Origin: Gordionus sp. m RMFG-2023
Taxonomy: Eukaryota > Nematomorpha > Gordioida > Chordodea > Parachordodidae
Direction of reading: 5' to 3'
Length of the DNA stretch: 64,000 nt
NCBI RefSeq assembly: GCF_954871325.1
Contig: NC_088777.1
Coordinates: forward strand, 39,595,366-39,659,365
The notes under the pieces are model-generated. The model had not been told where the DNA came from, did no database searches, and saw only the letters and a program-made list of their open reading frames with translations. Within the stretch, counting starts at the first letter, position 1. Every line of letters starts with the position of its first letter. Both the position numbers and the translations under genes were made by a program. Below, in pieces: positions 28,901-42,011 of this stretch.

Positions 28901-31900
28901 ATATATATTTTATAATAAATAGATTTCCCAACCCTTCTTTCACTCTGTTTATTAAAAAATTGTGCTTTGCTGGGCTCGTCAGCTGTCTACATCTTGTATT
29001 CTAATTTATAGCGCTTCAAATTGAGTGTTTACTATTAATATTGTGATTCAAAAGAGATTTAAAAACGTACATAATCTTATTTTAATTGAGGCGATCGTCA
29101 ATTATTAGCGATTTTTTAATATGGTGTTTGACGCAAAGATAGAATCGCGTCAGTTTAAACGATGTCATTTGAAATTCATTGTTTGCGATTCAACTCAGCA
29201 TCCAAAATGACACAAGAACCCACTCTTAAAACTTTATAACTTAGTAGAGGATTATCAAATGAAAATGATATTAAGTTGTCCTACATATAATTTTTTTTAA
29301 AAATATTATATTTTAAAAAAATAAATATCGTATATTTTTTTTAATCATATAGTTTTATTTAAGTAATAAATTTTCACAAATTTTTCATTTACGAATTATA
29401 ATTAAAAATATATATATAAAAAATCTAATGATATATAAAAAATGAATTAAAAAATATGTATGTATAAATGAGAAATGGGATAAAATTAAATGTGTCGAAT
29501 TGTCAATGTAAAAAAAATATATATACATTAAATATAACGGATATAAGTTATTAACATCTAAAAATATTTTGTTTTTTTTATCTTCTCCAATAAAACACCA
29601 AGACAACCTAATTTTATTGCCAAATTGACTCATCCTTTTAATTAGTCTCTTTAAGAAGACAAAACAGCAGGGGTAATATAAATTTTTTATATATATTAGG
29701 TTTATTGAACATTATTTCTAAGTCTCGAACAAGAGGTATATAAAATCACGATTTTTAATATTCTCCTTAAATTCATCATTCTATTGTTCTTTTTATTCTA
29801 TTTAGATTGATATATAAATCTCATAAAAAAATTAAAACTAATGAAAAAAATATATATTTTAGCTTAAGCTTGGAAATATTTTTTTTTAAGAAAAAATTAA
29901 AATATGATTTTTAAAAAACATTAAAACGAGCGGTAATATAATATTACCTTTTTTGATTTCTAAATTTTACCTTGTAATTCATATAGTATATTTCATATAC
30001 TTACAAGAGTCGATAAAAACATTTATATTATAATCATTATTTTTAAAAAAAATTTAATATTCCTTAAAATGGTTTTATATATATTTCTAAATTTTTTTTA
30101 AGAAACAAGCGGCTATTTATGGCAAGTTAAAAAAAATAATAATTAAAATTTAAAACTTTTATCCCATTTTTATTAACTGCTTATAAAATAAGAAATAAGA
30201 TTATGCAAGCCATTTTTTTAAATTTAATCGTAAATTTTATTAGATATTTTTTTTAAAATATATATTAATATTAAAAACAAAATTTAAAAAAAAGTCCTTG
30301 AAAAAAAATACGAATTTTGGATTCTAATACTAAGAAATTTATAGATTTTTAAATTGGCAAGAAATAGGCAACAAGGAGAGAGGTGAGTATGACGCGCGTT
30401 CATCATTAAAATCGAAGAAGATTAGGGAGTTATGAAGGCGCAGTCCTTAGGATAAACAAAAAGTAAAAGGGAAATTTTGCTTTATTTTTTGTTTAATTTG
30501 GATTGAGTAAGGAATAATATAATCATTGGGCTGTACAAGTGCATTTTTATTAAAAAATGGTAAACTATAGCCGGCAAGGAACCTAGTTTTTCTAACCTGA
30601 ACGAGAAAAAATTTAAAAAGAATTGATGACCGATACGACCGACAATTTTTAGAATTATAGGAAGTCTTAGAATTTCATAATTTATTTATTACATGAGAAA
30701 AGCGGTAAATTATAAACGTCAAGTCTAGCCCGGTTCAAGAGAACCTTGCCCTATTTTGGTCTAAAGCGATTAAAACTTTAAAAATTCGACCAGACTGAGT
30801 CATAACCTTTGTCTAACCGATCTTAGTTCGGTTGGATTAGTCTTAGATGAGTACCCTTTAGGGGTCTAGTAAATTTCAAAAAATATATTTGATTTATAAA
30901 TTTGGATTTAATAACTAATATAAGATAATATCGGTATTATTTTTCAGTTGCTCCGGTGCTAGGATGGAATACAAATTTGCATGTTCTTGTAAATATCATT
31001 TAAGCTAATAAAAATTTTCCCCTTACACCCCCCCCCCTTTCCAAAAAAATATACAATATATCACTATAAGAAGTATTTGAAAGAAATATTAGAAATAGTT
31101 AATAACTTTTTAAAATAATTCAAAATATTTAGAAAAAAAACATATTTATAAAAATATAGGTTAAAACCCAAAGTTATTTTTATAAAAGTATAATATAGCC
31201 AAAGACCTGCAACAACTATACTTAAAGACCTCCAATAAAATTTATGGAAACCCCGCCTAATATTGTTTTTCCTTATTGGAAAATAATGGATACACCTATG
31301 AGTGAGGGGTATATATATATTGTACAAGTAAAATTATATTTATATAATAAACTATAGACAACTCTTCGCTAATTATATAATATAATCAATAAAATCTGCT
31401 AAATTTAATTTCCCCCTAAAAAATATTATAGTCTAAATCCTTTCAAAATGCAATACTAGACTAAAAATAAACCTAAATATTATTTCCTTGATTATTATAA
31501 GGTTATAACTCTTCCTCTATCAATTTTACAGGATAGCCATTTTGAAAAACACCGTACCATTTGCTAACATTATTATTACACAAATAATATATTTAAAAAA
31601 TTTTTAAATTATAAAGGGGTAGAAGGAGTCCTAAAAATAAATTTTGCTTAACTTCGACAAAAGTGGAGTTAGAACTTTATAATAGTCACAATTTATTGTT
31701 ATCTAAAATAATTTTTGTAAAATTAATCTATTAACAAAAACAAAAAAATAAAATATTTATCTTGATTATTGCTTATCTTGAATATTCACCTTAAAATAAA
31801 ATAATTTTTCCTGGCCTTTATCTAAATTGGCACAAAGATTTGGAGATCTATTAGCAAAATCTCGAAACTTAGACAATATTTTTCTGGCTAAAGTTTGCCG

Positions 31901-34900
31901 TTCCTAAAAACCTGCTCAAATCGAGCCATTTAGAAACACTATCATGCTGAAGAACAAAATTTCCTTCTGGTAGAAGTACTAATGGGTAGAGTTGCCAAAA
32001 TACATAATAATTTTTATATATTAGGAAAATAGTCTAAAATGTGTTTGAAATTATGCGAAGCATTCATAGTATTTTTTGGAACATTATCAACCATATTTAG
32101 CCCTTTATACCATAGTTTGTAATGAGCTTGTAATATATTATGGGATACTTTAACATCAACACAATAAAAACCTGCCAAATAAATAATTCTTTCTCTGCCT
32201 AGATTTGAATTAGACTTTGAAGGATTCTGCGATAATAATATTTATAGTTTTGTAAGTGTTGCCTAATTAATCAAGGACTTTTTATTATTTGAGTTATAAA
32301 AGTATCTAAGAGGGGGATGAAGGGATTTATTTTATAGTATTCTTCGACTGACCCTATATTAATATTCAAACGTTGGGCATGCCTTGCTGCGAGACGAGGT
32401 AAACAAATATTAAATTCATAGAGATTTGCTTTTGACTGGAATATAATTTATGAATTTCGTTATCTAACATTTGCCCCAATTTTTCTTAAGTTCCAATACA
32501 ATGTCTTCAGCTATTTTAATGTCTTAAATCAAATGACTGTCATTTTTTGAAATATTTTTAGGGAATCAAACCTTGACCCCGGAGTACTAAGCTTTAAAGG
32601 TTAATTTTCTTTATCAAATAATGAATATGCATCAATATTTTTTTGTATTGGAGGAGGAAATATCATTTTTTCCTGATAAAGGAGACGGGCTATATTAATG
32701 CAGTATAACCAAAAGGTGACATTTTTTCTTCTCTCTAATGTATTAACCGTTAAGGGCTAATTTTATTACCATAAATATAAATTTTATAACCCTTATGCTA
32801 TAATTTATTTTTTATGTTGGATAGCAGAAATTGTAATTTATTATATATAATATGATTTATACCTGCAAAAGTAACTTTAGAATTAGAACTTTATAATTTT
32901 TAATAAATGTTTACACTTTAAGATTATTAATTTATTGTAGTTATTAATTTCAACAAAAAAAAGTAACAAATCAATATTTTTTTAAATATGATCAGATTAT
33001 AATTAAAAATTTATTTCACATTTTCTTTAAAATAAATAAAGATTTTATAAATTTAATTTTTATATGATTCGTGCCATGCATAGGCTTACCCTTGGTATGG
33101 CTCATTCGTTTCCAAAATATATTTCCAGAAATGAAAAAATTTTGAAAAAGTTAGGGAAACTGAGAGACATTAGAGGAACGTCAGTTCACTCCAATTAAAG
33201 TTTAATTGGATAACAGTGGAAATTTATATCTAATAAAATAGTCTACACTGAATTAGAATATGTTATCATTAATAAATTTAATTTTTTGAGACTAGAACAA
33301 AAAGTGGACCAACGTGCCTCGATCACTAAATATTTGATATTTAAACTAAGAATATATGGATTTTAAATGTATATTCTATACATCGTTTCAGGTGGATATA
33401 TAAATTTTGATAGAATTCATGAAATATTATTATTTAAATCAAAATGATTCAATAAAGTGCTGCCATAATGACAATATTTTATATGTCCAAAATGTCCAAA
33501 TTATGTTTTATTTTTTTTATATCATCTAATTGGTAAACCATTAAGAAAGCAGAGGTTGAGCCTGGAAACTTTTTCCCTGAGAAATCTACATCTTATCTGA
33601 ATGATCATTTTGAGCTAATAAAGATCTCCTATACTACCCCACCCTCCAACCTAAAAAATGAATACAATATGTTCAAAATGATGGCTATAATTGATAATAT
33701 TCAGAAAAAATATTTAAATATAAAAGGTCAATGATTTAAGAAGCGATATGGTTTATAAAACCCTATTATTGAGATATTGAGGGTGGATTTTATAATTTTA
33801 CACGAAGATATTATCATATATTATAAAAGTTTGATAATGTATAAGCGTTCAATAGAAATGATATAAGATCATGTTGGCTACAATAAAATTGGATCGACTA
33901 TGCCCATACTTAAGGGAATCGGAAGTTCATTATGAAATACATAAATTAATAAAAAAAATTAATTTACTTCTTCATTTTGGTAAGCGGTTACAGCGATAAA
34001 TGAGGCCTGTGGAAATTTTTTGATAGCTATAGTTCTTTTCTCATTTTTCATCCCCACTTTCATGATATGGATTCGAGGCTCATATTTATGCAAAGAATTC
34101 AGTATAATCTATCATAATTAGAGAAAAAAAAACTATAAATTTTATTTTATTTTTCCATAAATATCTTAGTAAAAAAAATCAAATATTTGATGGTTTTAAA
34201 TTATAACATGGATTAATCGGTCATAGGGAATCCATTTAATTATTCAATTTTTAAACAACAGGTCTTAGATTCGCCTTATCACTTTTTGAAGAGGAGAATC
34301 TAGCCTAATCATTTTAGGGGGGGGGGATTAAGTGTTAGATTTAAATAGGCTTCTATTAGTGTGATAACTTATCAGCCTGCATTTTTAATAACAGGCAAAT
34401 ATATTTTTAGACAAATCTATGGCAACTGACTAACCAACTCTATAAATCAATTTAAATTGTCGAGGTTATAAAAAATAAATAATAATAATAAATTGTTCTA
34501 TCTCTAGCCCATAAAAGTAAATCCATAATAATTAATATATGGCGGCAAAATAAAGCTAACAATCTTAAAATATTATTTTTGGTATATTAAATAATAAATT
34601 AATTATCATAATGGTTTGGTTTTGTACAATAATTAAACGAAAACAATATTATAAATTATACACTAATTTTTAATTATCTTAATTATTTTTTTAAAAAATA
34701 GATAGATTTTAGGTTAAATATTGAGAATAAGTTTATATACCTCAAGTTATAACTTGGTTTATTTTTAAAATTATTTTTATATCTTTTTATATTCCCTGAA
34801 GAATTATGATATATAATTGACTTTTATGAAATTATTTAATCTCTAATTATAATAATCGTGAATTTAATTGTATGCTATAATAAAGTAAACATTTGATAAG

Positions 34901-36101
34901 AAAAAATGAAATGGGTATATTATATTATCATTTACTATTCGTTAACAATTAGAATTTTTTTTTAAATTAAAAAAATATCAGAGATCTGCAGTTTCGACAG
35001 AATATTTTTTAATTAACTTAATTATTTTTCTTACATTATTCCGTGTTAAAAATAAATAAATTTAAGATTGGTTAACCTGGGAGTAGGTTTTATAATAAAA
35101 TATAGGGGCAAATAATGTTAAGAAACAAACATTAAATTAAATTGCATTAAAAAAACATTTAACAAGTGTTTATAAATTAGGTGTTAGCATAGTATACACT
35201 CATTAAGCATCTTGGAAAAGATTTTGGATCACATTGAAACCAAACCTTATTTATCTCATGCCATATATTTAAAAGATCGGCCTCAAATAAACAAAGTTAA
35301 GTCTCTGATTTTTACCAAATCAATCATGCAATCCATTTAACAATATTTAGAATAAATAATTGGTCAAATTTAAACCTGTCCTCCTCCGTTAGATTTGTTA
35401 GTCAGTTTAACTTTGCTGAAGGTAAATGGTTCCTTCATCCAATGAGAGCCGAAATTTGGTGAGTCAGGATGTAAATACATAGACGGAACCAACGGTTCAG
35501 GCTTACCTCCAGGTATCCACTCACCTCGTATATATTTCCAACGGTGTTCATCTAATTGAACAAAATCGACCAATACCGAATACATTGAATCTGGATCCAA
35601 TCCGGATATATTAATCTTCAATATCGGGAACATTCGCCTTATTATATAGTATAATCTTAAAATTATTTATATTTACTTATATATACATGTATTATTTTTT
35701 TTTTAGTATTTAATGAATTATTTGAATTCTCGAGGTGTTTACCCCTATCCCTATAAAAAAAATATTCACCCCGCTCTAATAAAACAGTCATGGCCAAATT
35801 ATAATTATAAATAAATAATAAAAGCAAATCAAAATATGTTAGGTATAATCAGAAATTTAAACCTGCCATTTTTTGTGACGATCATCTCGTTGCATAACGA
35901 ATTAAATTTGAGCCATAAATTCTCCTCCAATAATTTAAAGCCTATTGAATTTTTATTGGTATCTTTCCTGTAAATAATAGTCTCCGCGGGATTGGTACCG
36001 TATAATGACGCATCGTTTTCTACCAGATGATCTGATCCGTGTTCATTATTATTATTGAGATTAAGATTATAGGAAGGTGGTGTGAAGTTCGGAGTTTCCA
36101 T
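25975..36101 (-). CDS. TBXT: Brachyury-type T-box transcription factor, six exons, 712 aa
   Basis: Exons: 36101-35863, 35637-35376, 34108-33968, 28725-28629, 28431-28183, 27125-25975. All introns are GT-AG and every phase agrees (total 2139 nt). The T-box spans residues about 58-246. It includes [18 protein letters not shown] across the first junction, [36 protein letters not shown], then [31 protein letters not shown] and [17 protein letters not shown]. The intron after NGGGQ and the one after AYQNEE lie at domain positions typical of Brachyury. The C-terminal ~465 residues are Asn/Ser/Tyr-rich and low in complexity, and end in [12 protein letters not shown], which resembles the vertebrate Brachyury end RLIASWTPVSPPSM. 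The family is a nuclear factor that binds T-sites and controls mesoderm/notochord, blastopore or hindgut genes. The ATG context (agcATGG) is good. Alternative: another T-box subfamily; NGGGQ, AYQNEE and the C-terminus favour Brachyury. Confidence 0.93.
30966..31055 (+). repeat. Poly(C)-bearing dispersed repeat (family D), copy 1
   Basis: CAAATTTGCATGTTCTTGTA, AAGCTAATAA, a run of 10 C at 31028-31037, then TTTCCAAAAAAATATAC. The same order of words appears in inverse at 42012-42117. Confidence 0.6.
31795..31950. mobile_element. Partial copy of hAT-like MITE family A
   Basis: Shares AGCAAAATCTCGAAACTTAG and ACAATATTTTTCTGG with the copy at 46083-46304, and ends in ...TTTAGAAACACTATC like the other family members. 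The other terminal arm is missing or heavily diverged. Confidence 0.65.
32220..32460 (-). pseudogene. Remnant of a hAT/ZMYM1-like transposase
   Basis: The minus strand reads [18 protein letters not shown] then [18 protein letters not shown], which fits the conserved block of ZMYM1-like hAT transposases (PR...R, EYY...PFLD...Q). No intact reading frame surrounds it. Short, so family call only. Confidence 0.55.
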
Positions 36102-36956
36102 GCTATTTTTCGCTAGAGTATATTATCAATATTTCTCTTGTTAATAAATATTATTTCTTCTAAAAAAAAGATTTATTTTCGATATAAAAAAATTAGCGGT
36201 TAACTGAAAGCCAAAAAACAAATGAGTTCTTTTTGTTTTTTAATATATTAATTTAGTGAGATTTATATCAATTACTTTTTAACAAATTTGAACAAAAATA
36301 AAGAAACATATATTTTTTTTTTAACTGAAAAATATTATTTTTATTTTTTTATTTTTTTTAAGAAAAAAATGCTTAACGACATTTAAATAACGGATTGTCA
36401 ATCTGAAGGTTTATTTTCAAAAATATTTTTGAATGACATTTATTTTTTATGACATTTTAAAAAGAATTTTATTTTAAAATAATTTTCCCTTTAAAAAAAT
36501 GTCAATTACGCGTATATTAACTAATAATACTAAAGAAAAATAATAAACTAAATATGATAAACTAAACTAATAATAGAAATATTAATATAATTTGAGAAAT
36601 TAAGGGATATGAATTATAATAAAACAAAATTTCTCCCTAAATTGATCAGATTCATATGTAAAGGCTGTCATATTATAAAGTAGCGTAATCAGCCAGTATG
36701 CTTAATTTAGAATAATCTAAGATGCATTCTTTGAAGAGAATAACGTTGAAGTGCTTGGGGTATATCATTTTGTGCCCTCGCTCAAAAAAAGATGAAAATT
36801 AGCATTAAAAAAGAAATCAAATCCAAAATTAGCAAATATTAGAAATCGGAACCAAATATTAGTAAAAAAAAATAGAAATTCAAAAAATTTATATACTATT
36901 AATAATTTTTTTTATAAATTTCGGAGTCCGTTCAATTTGCAAAGGCTTAAGTTACT
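36102..36956 (-). promoter_or_regulatory. 5' flank of the Brachyury gene
   Basis: AT-rich upstream sequence. No specific promoter element could be assigned. A less AT-biased patch lies around 36660-36790. Confidence 0.3.
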
Positions 36957-37151
36957 ACTGTGATGTGCAGATTTGATGAAAAACATTTCCATATTTTTTA
37001 ATTTATTTCCAAATTTAATTAATTTAACTTGTAAAAATTGTTAAAAATAAAAATTTGTTATATTTTAACCATTTTTGGAAATTAAATAATTTTATTTGGG
37101 AATAAAGTTTAAAAAAAATATAGATATTCCTTCAAATCTGCACAACTGTAA
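36957..37151. mobile_element. MITE family C, copy 1 (~195 bp)
   Basis: Terminal inverted repeats: CTGTGATGTGCAGATTTGAT at the left, and AAATCTGCACAACTGTA (inverse) at the right, with a wholly AT-rich interior. Related copies are at 41091 and 41873. Confidence 0.65.
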
Positions 37152-37637
37152 TAAATTAGAAATAATATGGGAAGAGCTATTGAGCCCTAATAACAGAAAA
37201 TGATAATATTGTAAGCTTCTTTTCCTATCAGTCGTTCATTTTCTACTGGATAGCAGGGGCGGGTGGGCCAGTAAGCCTTTTGGAGAATGCCTTACGGGGC
37301 CTCGAGATTTTAAAAATTTGGGGGCCTTTAGGAAAGAATTTTGGAAGAAAGAAGATATATTTTTAAAAAGATTGGTAAATTTTATGTATTAATTTAAACA
37401 TTTATTAAATATTAATTTAATTTTCTGTTGGAAAAGAAATAAAAAGAAATTATAAATGCATTGTCAGGATTTTCTCCTACCAAGCAGTCGAATAATAAAA
37501 CCATATTATCCCTATTTTCATTAGTTCTTAAAATGTGGATAAAATAGAAATTAAATATGAAAGAAATTTTATTCGTATTATTGTCATAAAATATAGCCGC
37601 AAGTAAATATCTAATTAATTTATATAAATATATATGA
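37152..37637. other. Intergenic, GC-richer patch, no gene
   Basis: Around 37255-37325 there is a GGGCC-rich patch (GGCGGGTGGGCCAG, GGGGCCTCGAG, GGGGGCCTTTAGG) resembling in style the patches at 23030 and 38880. Otherwise AT-rich. Confidence 0.4.
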
Positions 37638-37963
37638 TAGCGGCAATTTGATTTTTTTGGCAATGTATTAATTTTCAACTTTGAATCATTTTTTGAGCAC
37701 GTTATCTGATTTTACCAGAAATGTATTCCATCAAGTTTGGAATATATACTCTATGAATTTATAATTCATATTCGTTTTCCATAGATTTTTTATATAAAAT
37801 TATAAATGGCTCAAAAGTTAACCATAAAATTATCTACAACTCATAAGATAGGTATTCTAAACATTCTAGAATACAAAATAAGATTTTAAATTTAAAAAAA
37901 ACGCTCTCAAAAAAATGAAAGTTGTAAAAATAACACAATGCCGGAAAAAACACATTGCCGCTA
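37638..37963. mobile_element. MITE family B, copy 2 (~326 bp)
   Basis: Begins TAGCGGCAATTTG and ends CACATTGCCGCTA, with long inverted arms. It shares CTGATTTTACC, CATAGATTTTTTATATAAA, TAGGTATTCTAA and CCGGAAAAAACA with the copy at 13501-13870. Confidence 0.75.
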
Positions 37964-40152
37964 ACATTATACATGCAATATTTATAGTTTTTATATAGAA
38001 AATAGAATATTATTATTATATGTATATAAATACGTAATGGGAGTAGACCAAAATGAAAATAATAAACACAAACAAAACCCCTATTTTAGGAATGTATGAT
38101 TTTAACATATAGGATTACAAAATGCAAGTATATGTTAAAAACTGAATCCGATTCTGATGTAAATCTAGCATTCATATTTTTAGATATTAAAGATTTAAGC
38201 AATAAAGAAAATTATTCTCGTTTAGTTTATACTCGAATTTTTTAAGGTTAAACCTTTTGTGGCAGATGCGAGATTTAATCAAAAACTATCGGTTTCAAGT
38301 CCTGCTCAGCGATATATTATTATTGGATCAAGCTCACTATTAGCACACCAATGAATTATTATTTTACTTCTTTTTTAAAAATATTATATTAGGTTTTTAT
38401 ATTTCTAATATTATATTACCAGAGCTTTTATTTAATTCTTATAAATATTTTTTTTAAAATATATTGTTAATTTTTTTATTTTTCCCTAATCATCTTTAGA
38501 TTGCTATCTCTGATTCCCTACCATTTATTTATCTCCGTTATTTGCAAGTGCCATATAAATATAAAATAAAGAAAATAAATATAAAACAGAAAAGATTTAA
38601 TAAATATATTACATAAAAAAATAATAATTATAATTATTCCTAAATATATAAAAATTATGGAAAATTAATTAAAATCATTTCTTTATTAAATTGAATGAAA
38701 TAAAATGTATAATAATTTTAAACACAAAAAAGTTTATAAATTAATTTGAAGAATAATGAATTCAAACTTGAAGAATAATGAATTCAAACTCAAAGAACTA
38801 GTATTTCTTTTAAAGGATCATACATAAATATTAAAAAGATAAGAATTCTTTTAAATTCTATTATAGTGGATTAGATATAATTCCCGGGCGCAGGCCGGGT
38901 AAAAGCGGGTTGTAGGCCCGTAAAGGGGGGCTTTGGAAATAAAGCGCCACAAATATGGGGCCTCTTTTAAAAATGTGCCCACTGGGCCTTTAGGCTTCCA
39001 ATGCGCACCTGCTGGATAGATTCTAATAATAATTACGATCAAGATTTAAAATTTAATTTTTTTAAAAATATATATAATTCTTAACTCAAAATTCATCAGA
39101 GTATATAGGAATAAATTAAATTTAATAAAATCCTCCGTTCATTTAGTAAAATTATCCGTTTATTCGCGGGAATATTATTTTAAAACATTAAAAGCGGGAA
39201 ATGTTTTATCAATATGAGAAATATCGTAAATGGTGAGATTTCAGAGACCCAAATAAATCAAAAATTAAATGAGAAAAGATGAAATAAGCGTGAACTTTAT
39301 AAACGGGTTATTTACTAAACTGTATAAAAGATAATATTAATAATTTTATTTAGATATTAAGATTTCAAATTAATCTAAATTTTTTTTAAAAAAATATAAA
39401 ATGATGAAGATAATGAAATTTTAAAACGAAACTTAATTGCATTGCAGTAAAATAAAGTATAATAATAAATTTAATAAAGACTATTAAATATTAATTCTTA
39501 CAGCCTTACAACTGAACTACCTAAAATTTATTGATTTTTATGTTTTGTTTTAAGCATTGTAATATAAGTATTATTGAAATTGGACTAAATAATTTGATAA
39601 TATTTTATTTTTAATTCAATATTTCATTAAAAGTTTTTTAATATATTTATATTAATATAATATATAGGAAAATATGAGGTTATAACGAGACCCACGAAGA
39701 AAATCTCAATAATTAAAAAATTCTTGTAATTTTTAATAACAAAATATCACATTTTGTTACACCTTATTATTTCTTTAAAAGGGATTAAATTAGATAAAAA
39801 AGGCTCCTTATATTTTTTTCCCCGAGCCATACATGGCATGGGGAAGGTAAACTATAGATGTGGTTGTTGCTGGAACTAAAAGTCTGGTCAAAAAAATTAT
39901 ATTCTTTAATAAAATTTATTTATTCAAAAATAATATAAAAAATATTTTAAATAATTTTAAATATAAATGTGTAAATGGCTCATTTTAACCTCATTGCTAT
40001 AATTAAAAACTCATTCTTTTAAAGTATGTTTTAGTTTTAAGGCCTTGTCCTGATTCGTTTTATTTTTGAAACATATTTCTATTTTAACCCAGGCTAAACA
40101 GATTTTAAACTAGGAGACCCTTTGGTTTGTTTTAAGTTTGATTAAATAAATA
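37964..40152. other. Intergenic, no gene seen
   Basis: AT-rich. A GC-richer patch at 38880-39015 (CCCGGGCGCAGGCCGGGTAA, GGCCCGTAAAGG, GGGCCTTTAGGC) looks like a repeat fragment. A direct duplication of about 22 bp (AAGAATAATGAATTCAAACT) is present at 38750-38795. No coding similarity. Confidence 0.4.
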
Positions 40153-41072
40153 TTAGGGGGAGATGGGGTTAGATAAACCCCGGGGCTTGGTAAACCCCTT
40201 ATTCTCATTTTAAAATTAAATACACCACAAGGTTAAAATTTTATCCTAACATAGTTTATATTAGTTTACATCGATAGACAAAATATCTTTTAAAATATTT
40301 AATTATTAAAGATTTTATTTAAGAAATAAAATTTTGATGAAATTTTCAAAAGATTTTTACATGACAAAATTTTAATTTTTATTAAAATGTATAATCATTT
40401 ATATCTAAATTAAATTTTATAGCAAAATTTAAACACTCTTCTCTAATTTGGGAAAGTTTTATGAGTATTTATTATATCTAGATATTATTTCAATCATAAT
40501 TTATCAATTTAGAGCTAGCGGGGCTTGCTACCATACACGTCAATTATGGAGTTAATAATGAAAAAAATTTTAAAATCTTGAAATGGCATTTTTATGGCTG
40601 TTTTATGATTGGTATTTAGGATTTATGCTAAAAAATAATAATCTCTCCTTAAGATCCTTATTTTTTTATGTCCAAAATATTTATTAAATTTACCAAAATT
40701 AAGTTTTAACTTTTATATATAATTAACTTCAATTTATAAGTATTATGATATTTTGAACTATAAAACAATAAAAATATTCTATACGTATCATTATTAATAA
40801 ATAAAAATGCATTTCAATTTATTAAGGCCTTAAAAAACGAATGGGAAGCCACTTGAAGTGGTTTTGCCTCACCCCGCGATTGGGAGTTGTTGGACAAAAT
40901 TTTCACTTTTTAAAAAAATAAAATTTAAAAAAGTGATTATATTCTTAAATTTTTCTATAAGGCACCTTTATGAAGTATACTTTTAGGTAACGAATCATAC
41001 AGTTTTTATATTATCTAAAAAAACCAGGAGCTATAGCCAATTTTGTAAAAATCGGTTCGACTAACCCGAGTC
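40153..41072. mobile_element. Candidate DNA transposon relic with GGGGGAGA termini (~920 bp)
   Basis: The left end AGGGGGAGATGGGGTTAG is matched in inverse by the right end CTAACCCGAGTCTCCCCT, about 920 bp apart. The interior is AT-rich and noncoding, with a short hairpin GCCACTTGAAGTGG near 40848-40861. The flanking ATT on both sides could be a short target duplication but is too short to be convincing. Confidence 0.55.
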
Positions 41073-41090
41073 TCCCCTATTTGTTATTTA

Positions 41091-41272
41091 CAGTGTTGAC
41101 CAGATTTGATGGAAAACATTTCATATATTTTATTTTATTTCAACATATAATTATTTTACTTGCAAAATTTTGTTAAAATATATTATTATTATCAATTTTT
41201 ACAAGTTAAATAATTTTATTTACAAACGAATTAAAAGATATAGAAATGTTGAATTAAATTTGCATAGCACTA
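41091..41272. mobile_element. MITE family C, copy 2
   Basis: Begins CAGTGTTGACCAGATTTGAT and ends AAATTTGCATAGCACTA. Same inverted terminus as 36957-37151. Confidence 0.6.
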
Positions 41273-41872
41273 TATATATTTTTTCCGTACAAATTTACTT
41301 TTACGCATATCTAAATAGCTTCTTTCTTTTTAATTTTCAGAATCGAAAAATTGCCAAATTCGAAATCTACTTTAATTAGTTACTTTAACATATTATCTTT
41401 CATTTATACTCATTTAGATTTACAATAGGCACTAAGTTGTTCAAAAAATCGCTTTGAAATGAAAAAGGATAACATATAATAATAATCAAATTTTTCAAAT
41501 GCAATTATTAAATTTTTGTATGCTGTCCAATATACATATATAAATAATTATAGCCATTAATTATATAATTTTATACATTAATTTTCGAAAAATGTCCCAA
41601 GCTCATTATAAACTCGGGCACAATATGTCTCCAGTCAACCCTGTAAAATAAATTTTATTTAGTCACACTGCCATCACTTATTCTTTAGGCGTCAAGTATA
41701 TTCGATTTTCCACTTTCCTATGAGGAGGGCTATTAGGTGTGCGATAAATTTTAATGGAGGTCTCTAGGTCAAATTATTGTAGGCCTTTGGGATATATTAT
41801 TTTTATAAAAATAATTTTGGGTTTTCACTTTTTTTTTCTATAAAAATGTTTTTTTCTAAAAATTTTGAATTA

Positions 41873-41962
41873 CAGTATTGTGCAAATTTGATGGAAAAAT
41901 ATTTTATTTACAAGTAAATTAAAAAATATAGAAATGTTTTCAACCAAATCTGCATAACACTT
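41873..41962. mobile_element. MITE family C, short copy 3 (~90 bp)
   Basis: CAGTATTGTGCAAATTTGAT at the left and CCAAATCTGCATAACACTT at the right, with almost the whole interior deleted. Confidence 0.6.
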
Positions 41963-42011
41963 ATAGTCGTTATTTATAAATTATTAACTTTTACTAATTT
42001 TTCTTTCCAAA

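Larger units (their letters stand above)
28726..33967 (-). other. 5.2-kb intron 3 of the Brachyury gene
   Basis: Lies between the AYQNEE and ITSLKIK exons. It holds a relatively complex patch at 28850-29230, a poly(C)-bearing repeat (30966-31055), a partial family A MITE (31795-31950) and a hAT/ZMYM-like transposase remnant (32220-32460). The rest is AT-rich with no recognised coding. Confidence 0.8.

Noticed and set aside
37412-37678. Minus ORF of 88 codons
   Set aside because: It runs into MITE family B and has no domain features.
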